A DNA stretch of 64,000 nt from Promicromonospora sp. Populi (GCF_041081105.1 NZ_CP163528.1:2790001-2854000); one strand, 5' to 3'. Positions 1-9,100 are shown, counted from the stretch's first letter. Made by a program: numbers and translations. Notes: generated by a model from the sequence alone, not told the origin.

Positions 1-1182
1 CTCGGCGGCGGTCGGGACGACCGTCCGCGGCAGCGCCACCCCGAGGTCGAAGCTCGGCGCGACCAGGAGTCCGGCCTGCACGAGCAGGGACCCGACGACG
101 ACCCCCGCCACCGAGGCGAGGACACCGAGGATCGCCGCCTCCAGCAGGACGCTCCGGTAGACCTGCCCGGTGCTGGCGCCCACGCAGCGCAGCAGGGCGA
201 GCGTGTGCGACCGCTGCGCGACGAGGACCTGGAAGGTGTTGGTGATGACGAGCCCCGCCACCACCAGGGACACCGCGGCCAGCGCCAGGGCGAACACGAG
301 GTAGAGGATGTTCTGGCCGCCCGAGATCGCCGAGACCACATCCTCCGCGTACTCCTCGGGGGTGGTGACCCCGGTCGCGGTCGGGACGGCGGCGGCGAGG
401 GCGGCCCGGGCAGTGGCGAGGGCGGCTGTGTCGTCGGCCGCGCCGTCTGCTGCGCCGTCGGCCCCGCCGGCGGGCTGGTCGAGGGCGACGACCAGCGTCC
501 GCATGCCTGGCGGCCCGGCGGCACCCGCCTCGGCGGCGAGGCGCTTCTCCAGCGCCTCCGGGGTGACGACGGCGACGCCGCCGCCCGCGGCAAAGGTGCC
601 CAGCGGGTCGTCGACGAGGCCGGACACCGTCAGCTGCTCGCTGACCTCCTGGCCGCCGTAGCACTCGGCGCCGTTCTCGTCCGTAGCGGGCCGGCCGCCC
701 CGCAGGCAGCGGGTCGACGCGATGGTGTCGCCCACGCCCACCCCGAAGAGCTCGGCGACCTCCACGGGGAGCACCAGGCGGTCGGGACCGTCCGCCCAGG
801 CGCCGTCGGCCAGGACCAGCGGCGACAGCCGCGGGTCCGAGGGGGTCGCGACGAGCGACTGGTAGACGGTCCTGCCGCCGTGGCTGAGCTCCGCGTAAGC
901 GCCGCGGAACCCGTCGGCCGCCGCTACCCCGTCTACCGCGCGTACCGCGTCGACGTCCGCCGAGGTCATGTTTCCCCCACGGTCGAAGACCACGAGGTCC
1001 GCGTCGGCGTACTGTGCGGCGACCTGGTCGTACGTGGTGCGGGTGATGACGGTGCCCGCCTGCAGCGTCGCGGCCACGAACGCGGTGCTGATGACGATGG
1101 CGACACCTGCGGCGGCGAGCCGGCCGGCGCTGCGGCGCATCTGGGCCAGCGCGAGGCGGACGGTGGGGTCGGTGCTCGGCAC
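1..1182 (-). CDS. ABC transporter permease, MacB/FtsX-like (3' part missing)
   Basis: Membrane permease of a MacB/LolCE-type ABC system, acting in the cytoplasmic membrane with the ATPase encoded just upstream. The frame is open to the window edge, so about 394 N-terminal residues are present and the C-terminal part is missing. Residues 20-40 form a first membrane segment, then comes a large extracytoplasmic domain of about 220 residues. A second membrane segment (ILYLVFALALAAVSLVV) is followed by the FtsX-typical QRSHTLALLRCVGAS loop and a third segment. The GTG at 1182 is preferred because GAGGGAG lies 8 nt before it; an in-frame GTG at 1191 has no well-spaced RBS. Only 55 nt separate it from the ATPase gene, so the two are one operon. 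Substrate is unknown. Confidence 0.88.
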   Translation of the reverse strand, partial: MPSTDPTVRLALAQMRRSAGRLAAAGVAIVISTAFVAATLQAGTVITRTTYDQVAAQYADADLVVFDRGGNMTSADVDAVRAVDGVAAADGFRGAYAELSHGGRTVYQSLVATPSDPRLSPLVLADGAWADGPDRLVLPVEVAELFGVGVGDTIASTRCLRGGRPATDENGAECYGGQEVSEQLTVSGLVDDPLGTFAAGGGVAVVTPEALEKRLAAEAGAAGPPGMRTLVVALDQPAGGADGAADGAADDTAALATARAALAAAVPTATGVTTPEEYAEDVVSAISGGQNILYLVFALALAAVSLVVAGLVITNTFQVLVAQRSHTLALLRCVGASTGQVYRSVLLEAAILGVLASVAGVVVGSLLVQAGLLVAPSFDLGVALPRTVVPTAAE

Positions 1183-1237
1183 GCGAGTCACTCCCTCGCG
1201 AGTGCCGCCACCGGGAGGTCAGGTGTGGGCCCGGCCA

Positions 1238-2005
1238 TCAGGCAGCCGCCCCTCTGGTGACGATGGCGGGTTCGAGGGTGCGTAGGGCGTCCAGGCCGGC
1301 CATCGCGGACTCGGGTGTCGGGTCGGAGATGTCGCCCGCGATCCGGCCGTCCGCGATCAATACCACCCGGTCCGCGTACGCGGCCGCCGACGGGTCATGC
1401 GTGACCATGATGATCGTGCGCCCCAGCTCCCGGACCGAACGCCGCAGGAAGGACAGGACCTCGGCGCCGGAGCGGGAGTCGAGGTTGCCGGTCGGCTCGT
1501 CCGCGAACACCACGTCCGGCTGCGCGATCAACGCCCGGGCGATCGCGACGCGCTGCTGCTGCCCGCCCGAGAGCTCCCCGGGGCGGTGGGTCAACCGGCC
1601 ACCCAGCCCGAGGGTCTCGATCAGGGTGTTGAACCAGGCCCGGTCCACCGTGCCGCCGGCCAGCTCGACCGGCAGGGTGATGTTCTGCTCCGCGGTAAAC
1701 ATCGGCAACAGGTTGAACTGCTGGAACACGAACCCCACCCGGTCGCGACGCAACCGCGTCAGCGCCTTGTCCCCCAGACCGGTGATCTCCGTCTCCCCGA
1801 GAAACGCCTGCCCACCCGTGGCGGTGTCCAACCCGGCCAGCAGGTGCATCAGCGTCGACTTACCCGACCCCGACGGCCCCATGATCGCGGTAAACCGACC
1901 CTGCTCGAAGTCAACATCCACCCCGTCCAACGCCCGCACCACCGCCTCACCCCCGCCATACGTCTTCGCCAGACCCCGAGCACGAACAGCACGAGTTGTG
2001 TCCAC
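1238..2005 (-). CDS. ABC transporter ATP-binding protein, MacB/LolD family
   Basis: The 255-residue nucleotide-binding subunit energises the adjacent FtsX-like permease. Walker A GPSGSGKST is near residue 44, the Q-loop QQFNLLPMFTAEQNI and signature LSGGQQQRVAIARAL follow, then Walker B VVFADEPTGNLD and the switch histidine in MVTHD. The ADEPTGNLDSRSG pattern is typical of the LolD/MacB/FtsE group. The start is GTG with GAGGAG about 6 nt upstream. It is first in a two-gene operon with the permease that leaves the window. Systems of this class export lipoproteins, peptides or drugs, or remodel the envelope; nothing here decides which. Confidence 0.95.
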   Translation of the reverse strand: MDTTRAVRARGLAKTYGGGEAVVRALDGVDVDFEQGRFTAIMGPSGSGKSTLMHLLAGLDTATGGQAFLGETEITGLGDKALTRLRRDRVGFVFQQFNLLPMFTAEQNITLPVELAGGTVDRAWFNTLIETLGLGGRLTHRPGELSGGQQQRVAIARALIAQPDVVFADEPTGNLDSRSGAEVLSFLRRSVRELGRTIIMVTHDPSAAAYADRVVLIADGRIAGDISDPTPESAMAGLDALRTLEPAIVTRGAAA

Positions 2006-2378
2006 GAGAATCTCCTCGGTTCGATCAGGCTGCCGGTGGTACGTGCGGACCGCCGGTGGCGGCCCGCACCGGGCGGTGCTCGCGGGAGATGACCCCGCGT
2101 GCTGCCCGGAAGTGGTCCGGCCTTCCCGGGATGGACCCCGGTACGGCCGGCAGTGACGAACCTACGGAGCCGGGACGGCCCGGGGCATCGGGCGTTGGCC
2201 TGATCCTTGCTGGGGTCTGTCATCCCCTGGTCGTACATCTGGTCGGCCCGGGGTAGGGGCACTCACCCAGGGGTTGTGCCGTAGGGAGCGCAACGCCGCG
2301 CCTGTGGAAACCAGGTCCGTGCACAGGGCGCCCGCTCCTGGACCCGCTCCGGGTGGGCGCGCGGCGAGGCTGGGTGCC
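2006..2378. other. intergenic region between divergent genes
   Basis: This 373-nt spacer separates the leftward ABC exporter operon from the rightward FtsK-like gene and must hold both promoters. Reading frames across it on both strands have no RBS and no recognisable product. The FtsK-like frame is open upstream of its chosen ATG to 2274, but that part (starting MCRRERN) has no domain character. I see no convincing operator or hairpin. Confidence 0.5.
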
Positions 2379-5300
2379 ATGACCCGAACCTCGATGTCCG
2401 ACGGCGCGGTGCGCGTGACCCTGCACCCGGGCGAGGACGTGCTCCTGCGCCCGGGAGCCCGGCTCGGCGACGTCCGCGCGCCCCTCGCCGCCCTCACCAG
2501 ACGCCCCGAGCTGCGGTACACGCCGCTCACGGTCGACGGCGCGTGCCTGGCCGACAACCAGGTGGTCGGCGAGCGCCCGCTGCTGCCCGGTGCCGTCCTG
2601 CAGGTCGCGAGCACGGACTCACCCGGGCGTACGACGGCGGCTCGCTCCTGGCCGGCGTCCGGCGGGGCGTGGACGGCGTCCGGCGGGGCGTGGCTCGTCG
2701 CCCGCGTGACCGGGCCCGACGCCGGGGCGATGGTCGGCGTCGACGGTCCGTGGGCCGCGGCCCGGGCCTGGGTCCGGCTGCGCCCGGGCGGGCGGCTCGC
2801 GGTCCGCCGAGCGGGCGGTCCCGCGACGTGGCTCGCGCCTCGTCCCGAGCCTGGGCTGGGGCCTGGCGGCGTCCCCTGGGCGCTCGCGCTGCTCCCGGCG
2901 ATTGCGTCCCTGGGCCTCGCCGCGGCCCTGCGCCAACCGCTCCTGGCGGTGTTTGCGCTGCTAGGCCTGGTTGTGGCGGTCCCGCAGCTGCGTGCCGCCC
3001 GACAGCGAGCCGCGGCCCACGGCGCCGTCCGGGACCGGTCGCGCGAGGTTCCCGGCCCGGCCCGGCTCCTGGGGTTCGCGCACGCCGCGCTCCAGGTCTC
3101 CCCCGGCGCCTGGGCTGCGGCGCGGGAGGCGCACGCGACTGCCCAGGCCGTCAGCCGGGCTCCGGTTCCGTCTCCGGTTCCATCTGCGATTGGAGTTCTG
3201 GTTGGAGCTCCGGTTGGAGCTCCGGTTGGAGCTCAGGGTCGGGCTCAGGACGGCGACGCCTGGGACCAGCTGTTGCACGACGGCGCCGTCGCCGTGCTCG
3301 GGCCCGACGACCTGGCCCGCTCGGTCGCCCGCGCGCTCGTCGCCGGTCTCGCCGCCCGGGGTGCGACCGTGCGGGTCGGGGCTGCGGCCCCGGGCTGGTG
3401 CTGGGCCCGCTGGCTCCCGGACGGCGGGCCGCTGGTCCTGGTGACCGATCGCGCGCCCGGCAACGACCACACGAGGGCGGCCACGGCCTCGGCCCTCGCC
3501 GGACCAGCGCTCGACGCGCCGGCGGCAGGCTTCGTGGTCTCCGTCGGAGCCGTCCCGCCCGGTTGCCGCGCAGTGGTCCGGGTGCTCGACGCTCACCGCG
3601 TGCGAATCACCGGGCCCGACGGCGCGGAGCGAGTAACCCCGCTCGTCGGCGTCACGGCCGATTGGGCCGAGCGCCTGGCCCGGCTGCTCGCCGGTGCCGC
3701 CTGGCTCGGCCGGACCTCGGCCGCCCTGCACGGTTCCGCCGTCGAGCCAGCGGAGCAAGCCCTCCGGCCCGGCCTCCTGCCCGGCCTCTTGCCCGACGTC
3801 GTGCCCCTGACCAGGGCGCACGACCTGTCCACGGCACCCGGACCGGAAGCCGTCGCCGCGAGGTGGGCCGACGCCCGCACGTGGGCCGTGCCGCTCGGCA
3901 TCGGCGTCGACGGCGCGCCCGTCTGTCTCGACCTGGTGCGCGACGGACCGCACCTGCTCGTCGCCGGCACCACCGGCTCGGGCAAGTCGGAGCTGCTGCA
4001 GACACTCGTGCTCGGGCTCGCGCTGACGCGGTCGCCCGACGACCTGGCCCTCGTGCTGGTGGACTTCAAGGGCGGCGCGAGCCTCGGCGTCTGCCCGGGG
4101 CTGCCGCACGTGGTCGGCCAGGTCACCGACCTGGAGCCGGGGCTGGCCGCCCGGGCCCTCGCCGGGCTCCGCGCGGAGCTGCGCCGTCGCGAGCGGATCC
4201 TGGCTGCCCGGTCGGTGCCCGACGTCGCCGCCCTGCCGACCGGCACGCTCCCTCGGCTGGTGGTGGTGATCGACGAGTTCCGCGCTCTGGCCGACGACCT
4301 GCCCCAGTTCCTGCCCGCCCTGCTGCGGGTCGCCGCCCAGGGGCGGTCGCTCGGCGTGCACCTGGTGCTCGCTACGCAGCGCCCCGGCGGAGCGGTCGGG
4401 CCCGACCTGCAGGCCAACGTCAGCGCGCGCGTCGCGCTCCGGGTCACCGACGCGCTGGAGTCGCGTGACGTGCTCGACGACCCCGCGGCCGCACACATCT
4501 CGACTGCGACACCGGGACGGGCGCTGCTGCGCCTGGGGTCGGCCCCACCCGTGCTGCTCCAGTGCGCCCGGGCCACGGCCCCGCCGATGGCCGAGCCGCC
4601 GCTGGTACGGCGCGCTCCGGCGTGGCTCGGTCGGACGTGGCCCGATCCGGCACGGCCCGATCCGGCACGGCCCGATCGGGCCGGGACTGTGCCGGTGAGC
4701 GCCTCCGCGGCCCTGCGCGGACACGTGCCCGGCGGTCCGGCTGTGCCTGCACTGCCCGACGTCGCCACGCTCGTGGCCGAGGCAGCCCGCGAGGCGGCGC
4801 GAGCACTGGGTCACGTGCCGGGCGCCCCGCCATGGCAGCCGCCGCTCCCCCGGCAGGCCACCGGCGCGGACCTGCCCCCGGCCACCCGGCGGAGCCGGGC
4901 CGGCCTTGTGCTCGCCCTCGGCGACGACCCGGACCTGCAGCGGCGCACCGCCGTCGTCTGGGACCCGCGCGACGGTCATCTCGCGATCCTCGGGCGGGCC
5001 CGTTCAGGACGCACCACGGCGCTCATCACCCTCGCTCTGGCCGCCCTGCGCCAGGGATGGGCGGTGCACGGGATCGCCCGCGACGCGAGACCGCTCGCCG
5101 CCCTGCGGCACCACCCCGGCTACGGCCGGACCATCCACCCGGATGACGCCGCGGCGATAGCCCACCTGCTGTCCGACGCCGCCCCGGCCGGCGATCGAAA
5201 GCCGGTGCCCGACGGATCCCCGGACGCGAGTCAGGAGCGCAGCGCCCGCACCCTGGTCCTCGTCGACGGCGCCGAGGACGTGCGGGGCACACTGCCGCCC

Positions 5301-5600
5301 GCGGCGCTGCGACCGGGAGTCGCGTTCGCGCTCTCGGCCGACGGCCCGTCGCTGGGCGGTCTGGCGGCACGGGTCGGGCCGCGCCTGGTGCTGCTCAGCA
5401 CGGACCGCTCGGCCGACGTCGTGCTGGGGGCACCGGTCGCGCTCGCGGGCTCGGGCGGACCGCCGGGCCGGGCCGCGTGGTGCGGCCGGGGAGATCCGGT
5501 GCTGTGCCAGGTGCTGGTGCCTGACGGCCCTCCGGGGCGGTCCGGGATCAGTCCTCGGAGCCGGTCGCCGACGTCACGGCGACGACCGAGGGAGTCATGA
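2379..5600 (+). CDS. FtsK/SpoIIIE-type ATPase, EssC-like, orphan
   Basis: A 1073-residue membrane-anchored P-loop ATPase. The first 150 residues are beta-rich and resemble the FHA-like region of EssC-type proteins (inference). Residues about 164-203 are a hydrophobic double membrane segment. A full FtsK domain follows: Walker A GTTGSGKS near 529, VLVDFKGGASL, Walker B LVVVIDEF near 628, and ATQRPGG. A second ATPase module near 871 has a weak P-loop (GRARSGRTT) and Walker B LVLVDGAED near 958. In type VII secretion the EccC/EssC ATPase has linked FtsK domains and pulls WXG100 substrates, but no WXG100, EccB/D or mycosin gene lies here. The ATG at 2379 has GAGG about 8 nt upstream. The 3' end overlaps the next, convergent gene by 53 nt. 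Confidence 0.88.
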   Translation: MTRTSMSDGAVRVTLHPGEDVLLRPGARLGDVRAPLAALTRRPELRYTPLTVDGACLADNQVVGERPLLPGAVLQVASTDSPGRTTAARSWPASGGAWTASGGAWLVARVTGPDAGAMVGVDGPWAAARAWVRLRPGGRLAVRRAGGPATWLAPRPEPGLGPGGVPWALALLPAIASLGLAAALRQPLLAVFALLGLVVAVPQLRAARQRAAAHGAVRDRSREVPGPARLLGFAHAALQVSPGAWAAAREAHATAQAVSRAPVPSPVPSAIGVLVGAPVGAPVGAQGRAQDGDAWDQLLHDGAVAVLGPDDLARSVARALVAGLAARGATVRVGAAAPGWCWARWLPDGGPLVLVTDRAPGNDHTRAATASALAGPALDAPAAGFVVSVGAVPPGCRAVVRVLDAHRVRITGPDGAERVTPLVGVTADWAERLARLLAGAAWLGRTSAALHGSAVEPAEQALRPGLLPGLLPDVVPLTRAHDLSTAPGPEAVAARWADARTWAVPLGIGVDGAPVCLDLVRDGPHLLVAGTTGSGKSELLQTLVLGLALTRSPDDLALVLVDFKGGASLGVCPGLPHVVGQVTDLEPGLAARALAGLRAELRRRERILAARSVPDVAALPTGTLPRLVVVIDEFRALADDLPQFLPALLRVAAQGRSLGVHLVLATQRPGGAVGPDLQANVSARVALRVTDALESRDVLDDPAAAHISTATPGRALLRLGSAPPVLLQCARATAPPMAEPPLVRRAPAWLGRTWPDPARPDPARPDRAGTVPVSASAALRGHVPGGPAVPALPDVATLVAEAAREAARALGHVPGAPPWQPPLPRQATGADLPPATRRSRAGLVLALGDDPDLQRRTAVVWDPRDGHLAILGRARSGRTTALITLALAALRQGWAVHGIARDARPLAALRHHPGYGRTIHPDDAAAIAHLLSDAAPAGDRKPVPDGSPDASQERSARTLVLVDGAEDVRGTLPPAALRPGVAFALSADGPSLGGLAARVGPRLVLLSTDRSADVVLGAPVALAGSGGPPGRAAWCGRGDPVLCQVLVPDGPPGRSGISPRSRSPTSRRRPRES
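3188..3233 (+). repeat. in-gene tandem repeat, 12-bp unit
   Basis: About three and a half copies of a GGTTGGAGCTCC unit lie inside the FtsK-like gene, coding a repeated V-G-A-P linker after the membrane anchor. Degenerate related units begin about 30 nt earlier. The repeat keeps frame, so unit gain or loss would only change linker length. Confidence 0.8.
4641..4680 (+). repeat. in-gene tandem repeat, 15-bp unit
   Basis: Two exact copies of a 15-bp unit (starting CCCGATCCGG) and a partial third lie in the linker between the two ATPase modules of the FtsK-like gene. They code D-P-A-R-P repeats. Being a multiple of three, the unit preserves frame. Confidence 0.8.
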
Positions 5601-5970
5601 GCAGGCCGCCCACCAGCAGGGCGAGCACAAGCGCCACCCAGCCGCCCACCACCGTGATCCCGGTCCCGCTGCCGATCGCGGCGACGGATCCGATGAGCTG
5701 AAAAAGCTGCCAGGTCACGACGGGACCGCGGCCGGAACGGCGGCCCCGGAGAAGTGCCCGGCAGGACACCACGAGCACCCAGGCAACTCCAAGGAGAAAG
5801 AGCACCAGAAAGAGGCTTACTCCCAAGGACGTGGAACCACCTGTAAGGATTTCACCAAGAAGCACTACTGAGAAAGCAACGAAGCCGATGACCTCGACGA
5901 TGACACCGATCACGAGGGCGCTGAGAAACGGCGGAACGCTGCGGGCGAAAATGGCTTTCAGTACTGGCAC
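5548..5970 (-). CDS. small membrane protein, function unknown
   Basis: A 140-residue protein with four predicted membrane segments, in two hairpins: about residues 13-37 and 48-70, then about 86-106 and 108-130. The loop between the pairs is basic (RALLRGRRSGRG), so it is probably cytoplasmic. No family motif was recognised. The ATG start is at 5970. Its last 53 nt overlap the end of the FtsK-like gene on the other strand, a tight convergent arrangement. Its upstream region is shared divergently with whiB1. Confidence 0.7.
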   Translation of the reverse strand: MPVLKAIFARSVPPFLSALVIGVIVEVIGFVAFSVVLLGEILTGGSTSLGVSLFLVLFLLGVAWVLVVSCRALLRGRRSGRGPVVTWQLFQLIGSVAAIGSGTGITVVGGWVALVLALLVGGLLMTPSVVAVTSATGSED

Positions 5971-6256
5971 GACGGGCTAGAATACCGGTGAGCGGCCTAT
6001 TCACAACAGTGTGACGGATCCCTCAGGGTTCACGGCTGAGAAACTTCGCCGTAACCCCTTGTGCGACTGTTCACGAGCGTGTGAACCTAGTTGCAGCAAT
6101 CCACCACACCTCGAACTGACCCCCGTCGGTCACCGTCTGGCGCACAGCGATCGGAAAACGATCCACAACCAGACCTGTGCACCCCAGACGCACGATGACG
6201 ACGCTCCCAGATGGCGAGCCGGACGGCGGGTAGTTCCTTCCAAGGAGTACGTGACC
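5971..6256. promoter_or_regulatory. divergent regulatory region of whiB1
   Basis: This 286-nt region is rich in TTCAC/GTGAA half-sites. At 6001-6014 TCACA and TGTGA flank a 4-nt spacer. At 6069-6086 GTTCAC and GTGAAC are separated by 6 nt, an 18-bp inverted repeat. A lone GTTCAC lies near 6029. whiB1 promoters of other actinobacteria are controlled by Crp-type proteins, but the half-site orientation at 6069 is the reverse of the usual TGTGA-N6-TCACA, so the binder is unknown. Confidence 0.5.
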
Positions 6257-6505
6257 ATGGACTGGCGCCACCGCGCAGCATGTCTCGAAGAAGACCCCGA
6301 ACTGTTCTTCCCGATCGGCAACACGGGTCCCGCCCTTCTGCAGATCGAGGAGGCCAAGGCAGTGTGCCGTCGTTGCGACGTCGTAGACACCTGCCTCAAG
6401 TGGGCAATTGACTCCGGTCAGGACGCCGGTGTCTGGGGCGGTATGAGCGAGGACGAGCGCCGCGCGCTCAAGCGCCGCACTGCGCGCGCTCGTCGCGCGG
6501 GCTGA
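6257..6505 (+). CDS. whiB1: WhiB1/WblE-type Fe-S transcriptional regulator
   Basis: An 82-residue WhiB-like protein that binds a [4Fe-4S] cluster and acts with the primary sigma factor. The four ligands are Cys9, Cys37, Cys40 and Cys46, with spacing identical to WhiB1. The GVWGG turn and a basic C-terminal tail (KRRTARARRAG) for DNA contact follow. The ATG is chosen because AAGGAG lies 9 nt upstream and the protein then has the normal WhiB1 length; the frame is open further upstream without domain content. A strong terminator follows, so it is monocistronic. Convergent pdtaS next door reproduces the mycobacterial whiB1-pdtaS order. Confidence 0.96.
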   Translation: MDWRHRAACLEEDPELFFPIGNTGPALLQIEEAKAVCRRCDVVDTCLKWAIDSGQDAGVWGGMSEDERRALKRRTARARRAG

Positions 6506-6540
6506 CCCAGCACGGGTTGATCCAGCCGAGACGTTTCGCC

Positions 6541-6594
6541 GCGAGCCGCGCCTGAGCACTCCCCCTTCGCTCAGGCACGGCTCGCGTCTTTTTT
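6541..6594 (+). terminator. rho-independent terminator after whiB1
   Basis: A 17-bp stem (arms 6541-6557 and 6569-6585, one mismatch) with an 11-nt loop is followed by six T at 6589-6594. It lies 36 nt after the whiB1 stop and just before the convergent pdtaS end. It is the clearest classical T-tailed terminator in the window. Confidence 0.9.
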
Positions 6595-6622
6595 CGCGCT
6601 CCGGTCCGGACTACCCGCCCGG

Positions 6623-8108
6623 TCAGATCCGCAAAGAGTCGTTCACCCGCAACACCAGCTGCAGCTCCACCTGCGTGCCGCCGCCCTCGCGGGTCGACCA
6701 CTCGATGGTCCCCCCGAGCTCGTTGGTCACCAGCGTGCGCACGATCTGCGTGCCCAGACCGCTGCCGGGGCCACGCCCGCCCTCGCCACCGTTCTGGGGC
6801 AGCCCGACGCCGTCGTCGGCCACGATCACCCGCAGGGCGGAGTCCTGCCGCTCCACACCGATCTCGACGGTGCCCACCGCGCGTCCCACGAACCCGTGCT
6901 CGACGGCGTTGGTCACCAGCTCCGTGAGCACGAGGGCGAGCGGAGTCGCGTCCTGGGCGGGCACCATGCCGAACGATCCCGTGCGCACCGTGCGGACCGA
7001 GGTGGACGACGCGGAAGCGACGTCGGCCGTGAGCCGCAGGGCCCTGCCGACCATGTCGTCGAGCTCGACCTGCTCGTCCAGGGTCTGCGAGAGGCTCTCG
7101 TGCACCAGGGCGATGGTCGAGACCCGCCGCATGGCCTCCTCGAGCGCTTCCTTCGCGGCCTGGCACGTCCATCCGTCGGGCCTGGAGCCGCAGCAGCGCG
7201 GCGACGGTCTGCAGGTTGTTCTTGACCCGGTGGTGGATCTCCCGGATCGTCGCGTCCTTGGTGATCAGCTCCCGTTCACGACGGCGCAGCTCGGACACGT
7301 CGCGGCACAACAGCACCGCGCCGATGCGCTGACCACGGTCGGTGAGCGGCATCGCCCGCAGCGACAGCGACACCCCGTGCGCCTCGATGTCGGTGCGCCA
7401 TGGCGCGCGGCCCATCACGACGAGCGGCAGCGACTCGTCCACGGGCTTGAGCTGCTCGATCAGGTTGGCCGTCACCTCGACGAGCGACTGCCCCACCAGC
7501 GGCCCGATCACACCGAGCCGGTGGAAGCACGACAGGGCGTTCGGGCTGGCGTAGAGCACCTCGCCCTCGGAGTTGAGGCGGATCAGGCCGTCACCCACAC
7601 GCGGGGCTCCGCGCCGCGATCCGGTCGCCGCGTTCGGCAGGGGGAACTCACCCCGCGGGATCATCGCCACCAGGTCGTCGGCGGCCTCGACGTAGTTCAG
7701 CTCCAGGCGCGACGGCGTCCGACCGGAGCCGAGGTTGGTCTGCCGCGCGATCACGGCCACCGCCGTGTCCTTGTGGACCACGGGGACCGCCTCCTCCCGC
7801 ACGGCGTACGCGCCGAACCAGCGCGGCTCGCGGGCGCGCTGCGCCTTGGCCTCGGCCATCGCCTTCGCCAGCTGCGGGCGCTGCCCCTCCGGCGCGAAGG
7901 AGCCGACTATGTCGTCGTAGTGCACGGTCGCGCCCGTCGAGGGGCGGCACTGCGCGATGGCGACGAACCGCCCGTCGTCGGTGGGCAGCCACAGCACAAG
8001 GTCGGCGAACGCCAGGTCCGAGACCACCTGCCAGTCGCCGACCAGGAGATGCAGCCACTCGACGTCGGCCGGCTCGAGGTCGGCGTGCTCAAGGATCAGG
8101 TCACTCAT
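6623..8108 (-). pseudogene. pdtaS: PdtaS-type sensor histidine kinase, frameshifted
   Basis: A cytosolic HisKA_2-family kinase that normally phosphorylates an ANTAR regulator. The N-terminal GAF-like part starts MSDLILEHADLEP; a PAS domain is near residues 170-280; the H-box reads IREIHHRVKNNLQTVAALL. Then the frame breaks: an extra base in the GGCCTGG stretch at about 7157-7163 moves the rest into another frame. That frame (from 7132) carries the missing half, beginning MRRVSTIALVHESL, with N-box TELVTNAVEHGF and G-box DDGVGLP and GLGTQIV, and stops at 6623. Removing one base would join the halves as DVPAAKEALEEAMRR, as in homologues. Uncorrected, the product lacks its ATPase domain. It may be a real mutation or a sequence error. 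The ATG at 8108 is preferred to the GTG at 8117. Confidence 0.85.
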
Positions 8109-8277
8109 CGCGGACACGCGCCCAGCCTATGCCGGAACAGCCCATGGCCCGCCGGGGAAGCGGTGTGCGCCCTGCCTCATCTGCACCCGCATCGGCACCC
8201 GTGCGTATCCGACGCGAGCAAGGTGTCCGTTAGAGTTCGACCACCGGCATGCCCCGTCGGCGCGAGGAGGAAAGCCC

Positions 8278-8802
8278 GTGCACCTGACCGTGGACCTGAC
8301 GTTCCCCGCCACCATCGAAGACGTCTCCGCGATGCTCGCGGACGAGTCGTTCGTACGATGGCGCGCCCAGCGTTCCACCGGTTCCGTGAACGGCGCGGTC
8401 GAGCAGGCCGACGTCACCGGCACCGCGGCCGACGGCTTCACAGTGGTCGTGCGGCGCACCCTCCCGACCGACATCATCCCCGTGCAGGCCCGCCCGTTCG
8501 TGGGCGCGCACCTCGAGATCCGCCAGGCCGAGGCCTGGGAGGCGGCGTCCGACGGCCGTCGCGCGGGCACAGTAGCCGTCGAGATCCTCGGCGCCCCGGT
8601 ACGGGTCACCGCCACGGCGGCCCTTGCCACTCTGCCCGACGGCGGCACGCGCCTCACCTACGCGGGTGAAGTTCGCGCCACCGTTCCCCTCTTCGGGACG
8701 GTGATCGAGGAAGCTGCGGTCAGCGCGGTCCGCACTACCCTCGAGACCGAGGCGGAAGCCGGACGTGACTGGCTCGCCGGCAAGCGAACGGGCACGGCCT
8801 GA
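8278..8802 (+). CDS. DUF2505 family protein (START-like fold)
   Basis: A 174-residue protein of the actinobacterial DUF2505 family, predicted to have a SRPBCC/START-like hydrophobic-ligand-binding fold. It begins MHLTVDLTFPATIEDVSAML, runs through alternating strands with the VRRTLPTDIIP segment, and ends with a long C-terminal helix (TTLETEAEAGRDWL). No ligand or catalytic residues can be named. The GTG start follows GAGGAGG at 8 nt, an excellent RBS, which excludes the longer open frame upstream. It is divergent from pdtaS with about 170 nt between. Confidence 0.8.
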   Translation: MHLTVDLTFPATIEDVSAMLADESFVRWRAQRSTGSVNGAVEQADVTGTAADGFTVVVRRTLPTDIIPVQARPFVGAHLEIRQAEAWEAASDGRRAGTVAVEILGAPVRVTATAALATLPDGGTRLTYAGEVRATVPLFGTVIEEAAVSAVRTTLETEAEAGRDWLAGKRTGTA

Positions 8803-9100
8803 GCCGGCCCGCTCCGAACCCTGGATGACCTGCATGGATGAACTTCCGGATTGACTCGCCAGCAGTGCCTGACACCGTGGCCAGGCCGACTGCTGACGAA
8901 ATCTTTCCCGTTCTGGCGCAACTTTGGCATTTCGGACAACGTTTCCCAATTGAGACGTGATGTTCGTTTCAGCCACTGCCCTTTTCGCGCGGCGAGTGCT
9001 ACAAACCTGAGCGAACATTCGTGTCGGATGTGGACGAGTTTGTGCTCTGATATCGCTCTCACGCATCGACACACACGCGTTCCGATCATGAGGAGTCCCA
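8803..9100 (+). promoter_or_regulatory. upstream region of first sugar-binding protein gene
   Basis: A 298-nt region, less GC-rich than its surroundings, holding the promoter of the first solute-binding protein gene. It lacks the AGCGCT-centred operators found before the second copy. An imperfect inverted repeat at 8939-8958 (ACGTTTC, 6 nt, GAGACGT; one mismatch) is a possible site for a different regulator. A TGATAT near 9049 could be a -10 element. Confidence 0.4.

Noticed and set aside
205..1260. Long rightward frames over the left-edge permease
   Set aside because: They are antisense shadows of the leftward FtsX-like gene. The leftward frame has clear membrane segments and a permease domain; the rightward products are low-complexity Arg/Gly-rich.
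2379..5600. FtsK itself (chromosome segregation translocase)
   Set aside because: The two ATPase modules, beta-rich N-terminus and lack of a gamma (winged-helix) domain at the C-terminus do not fit FtsK.
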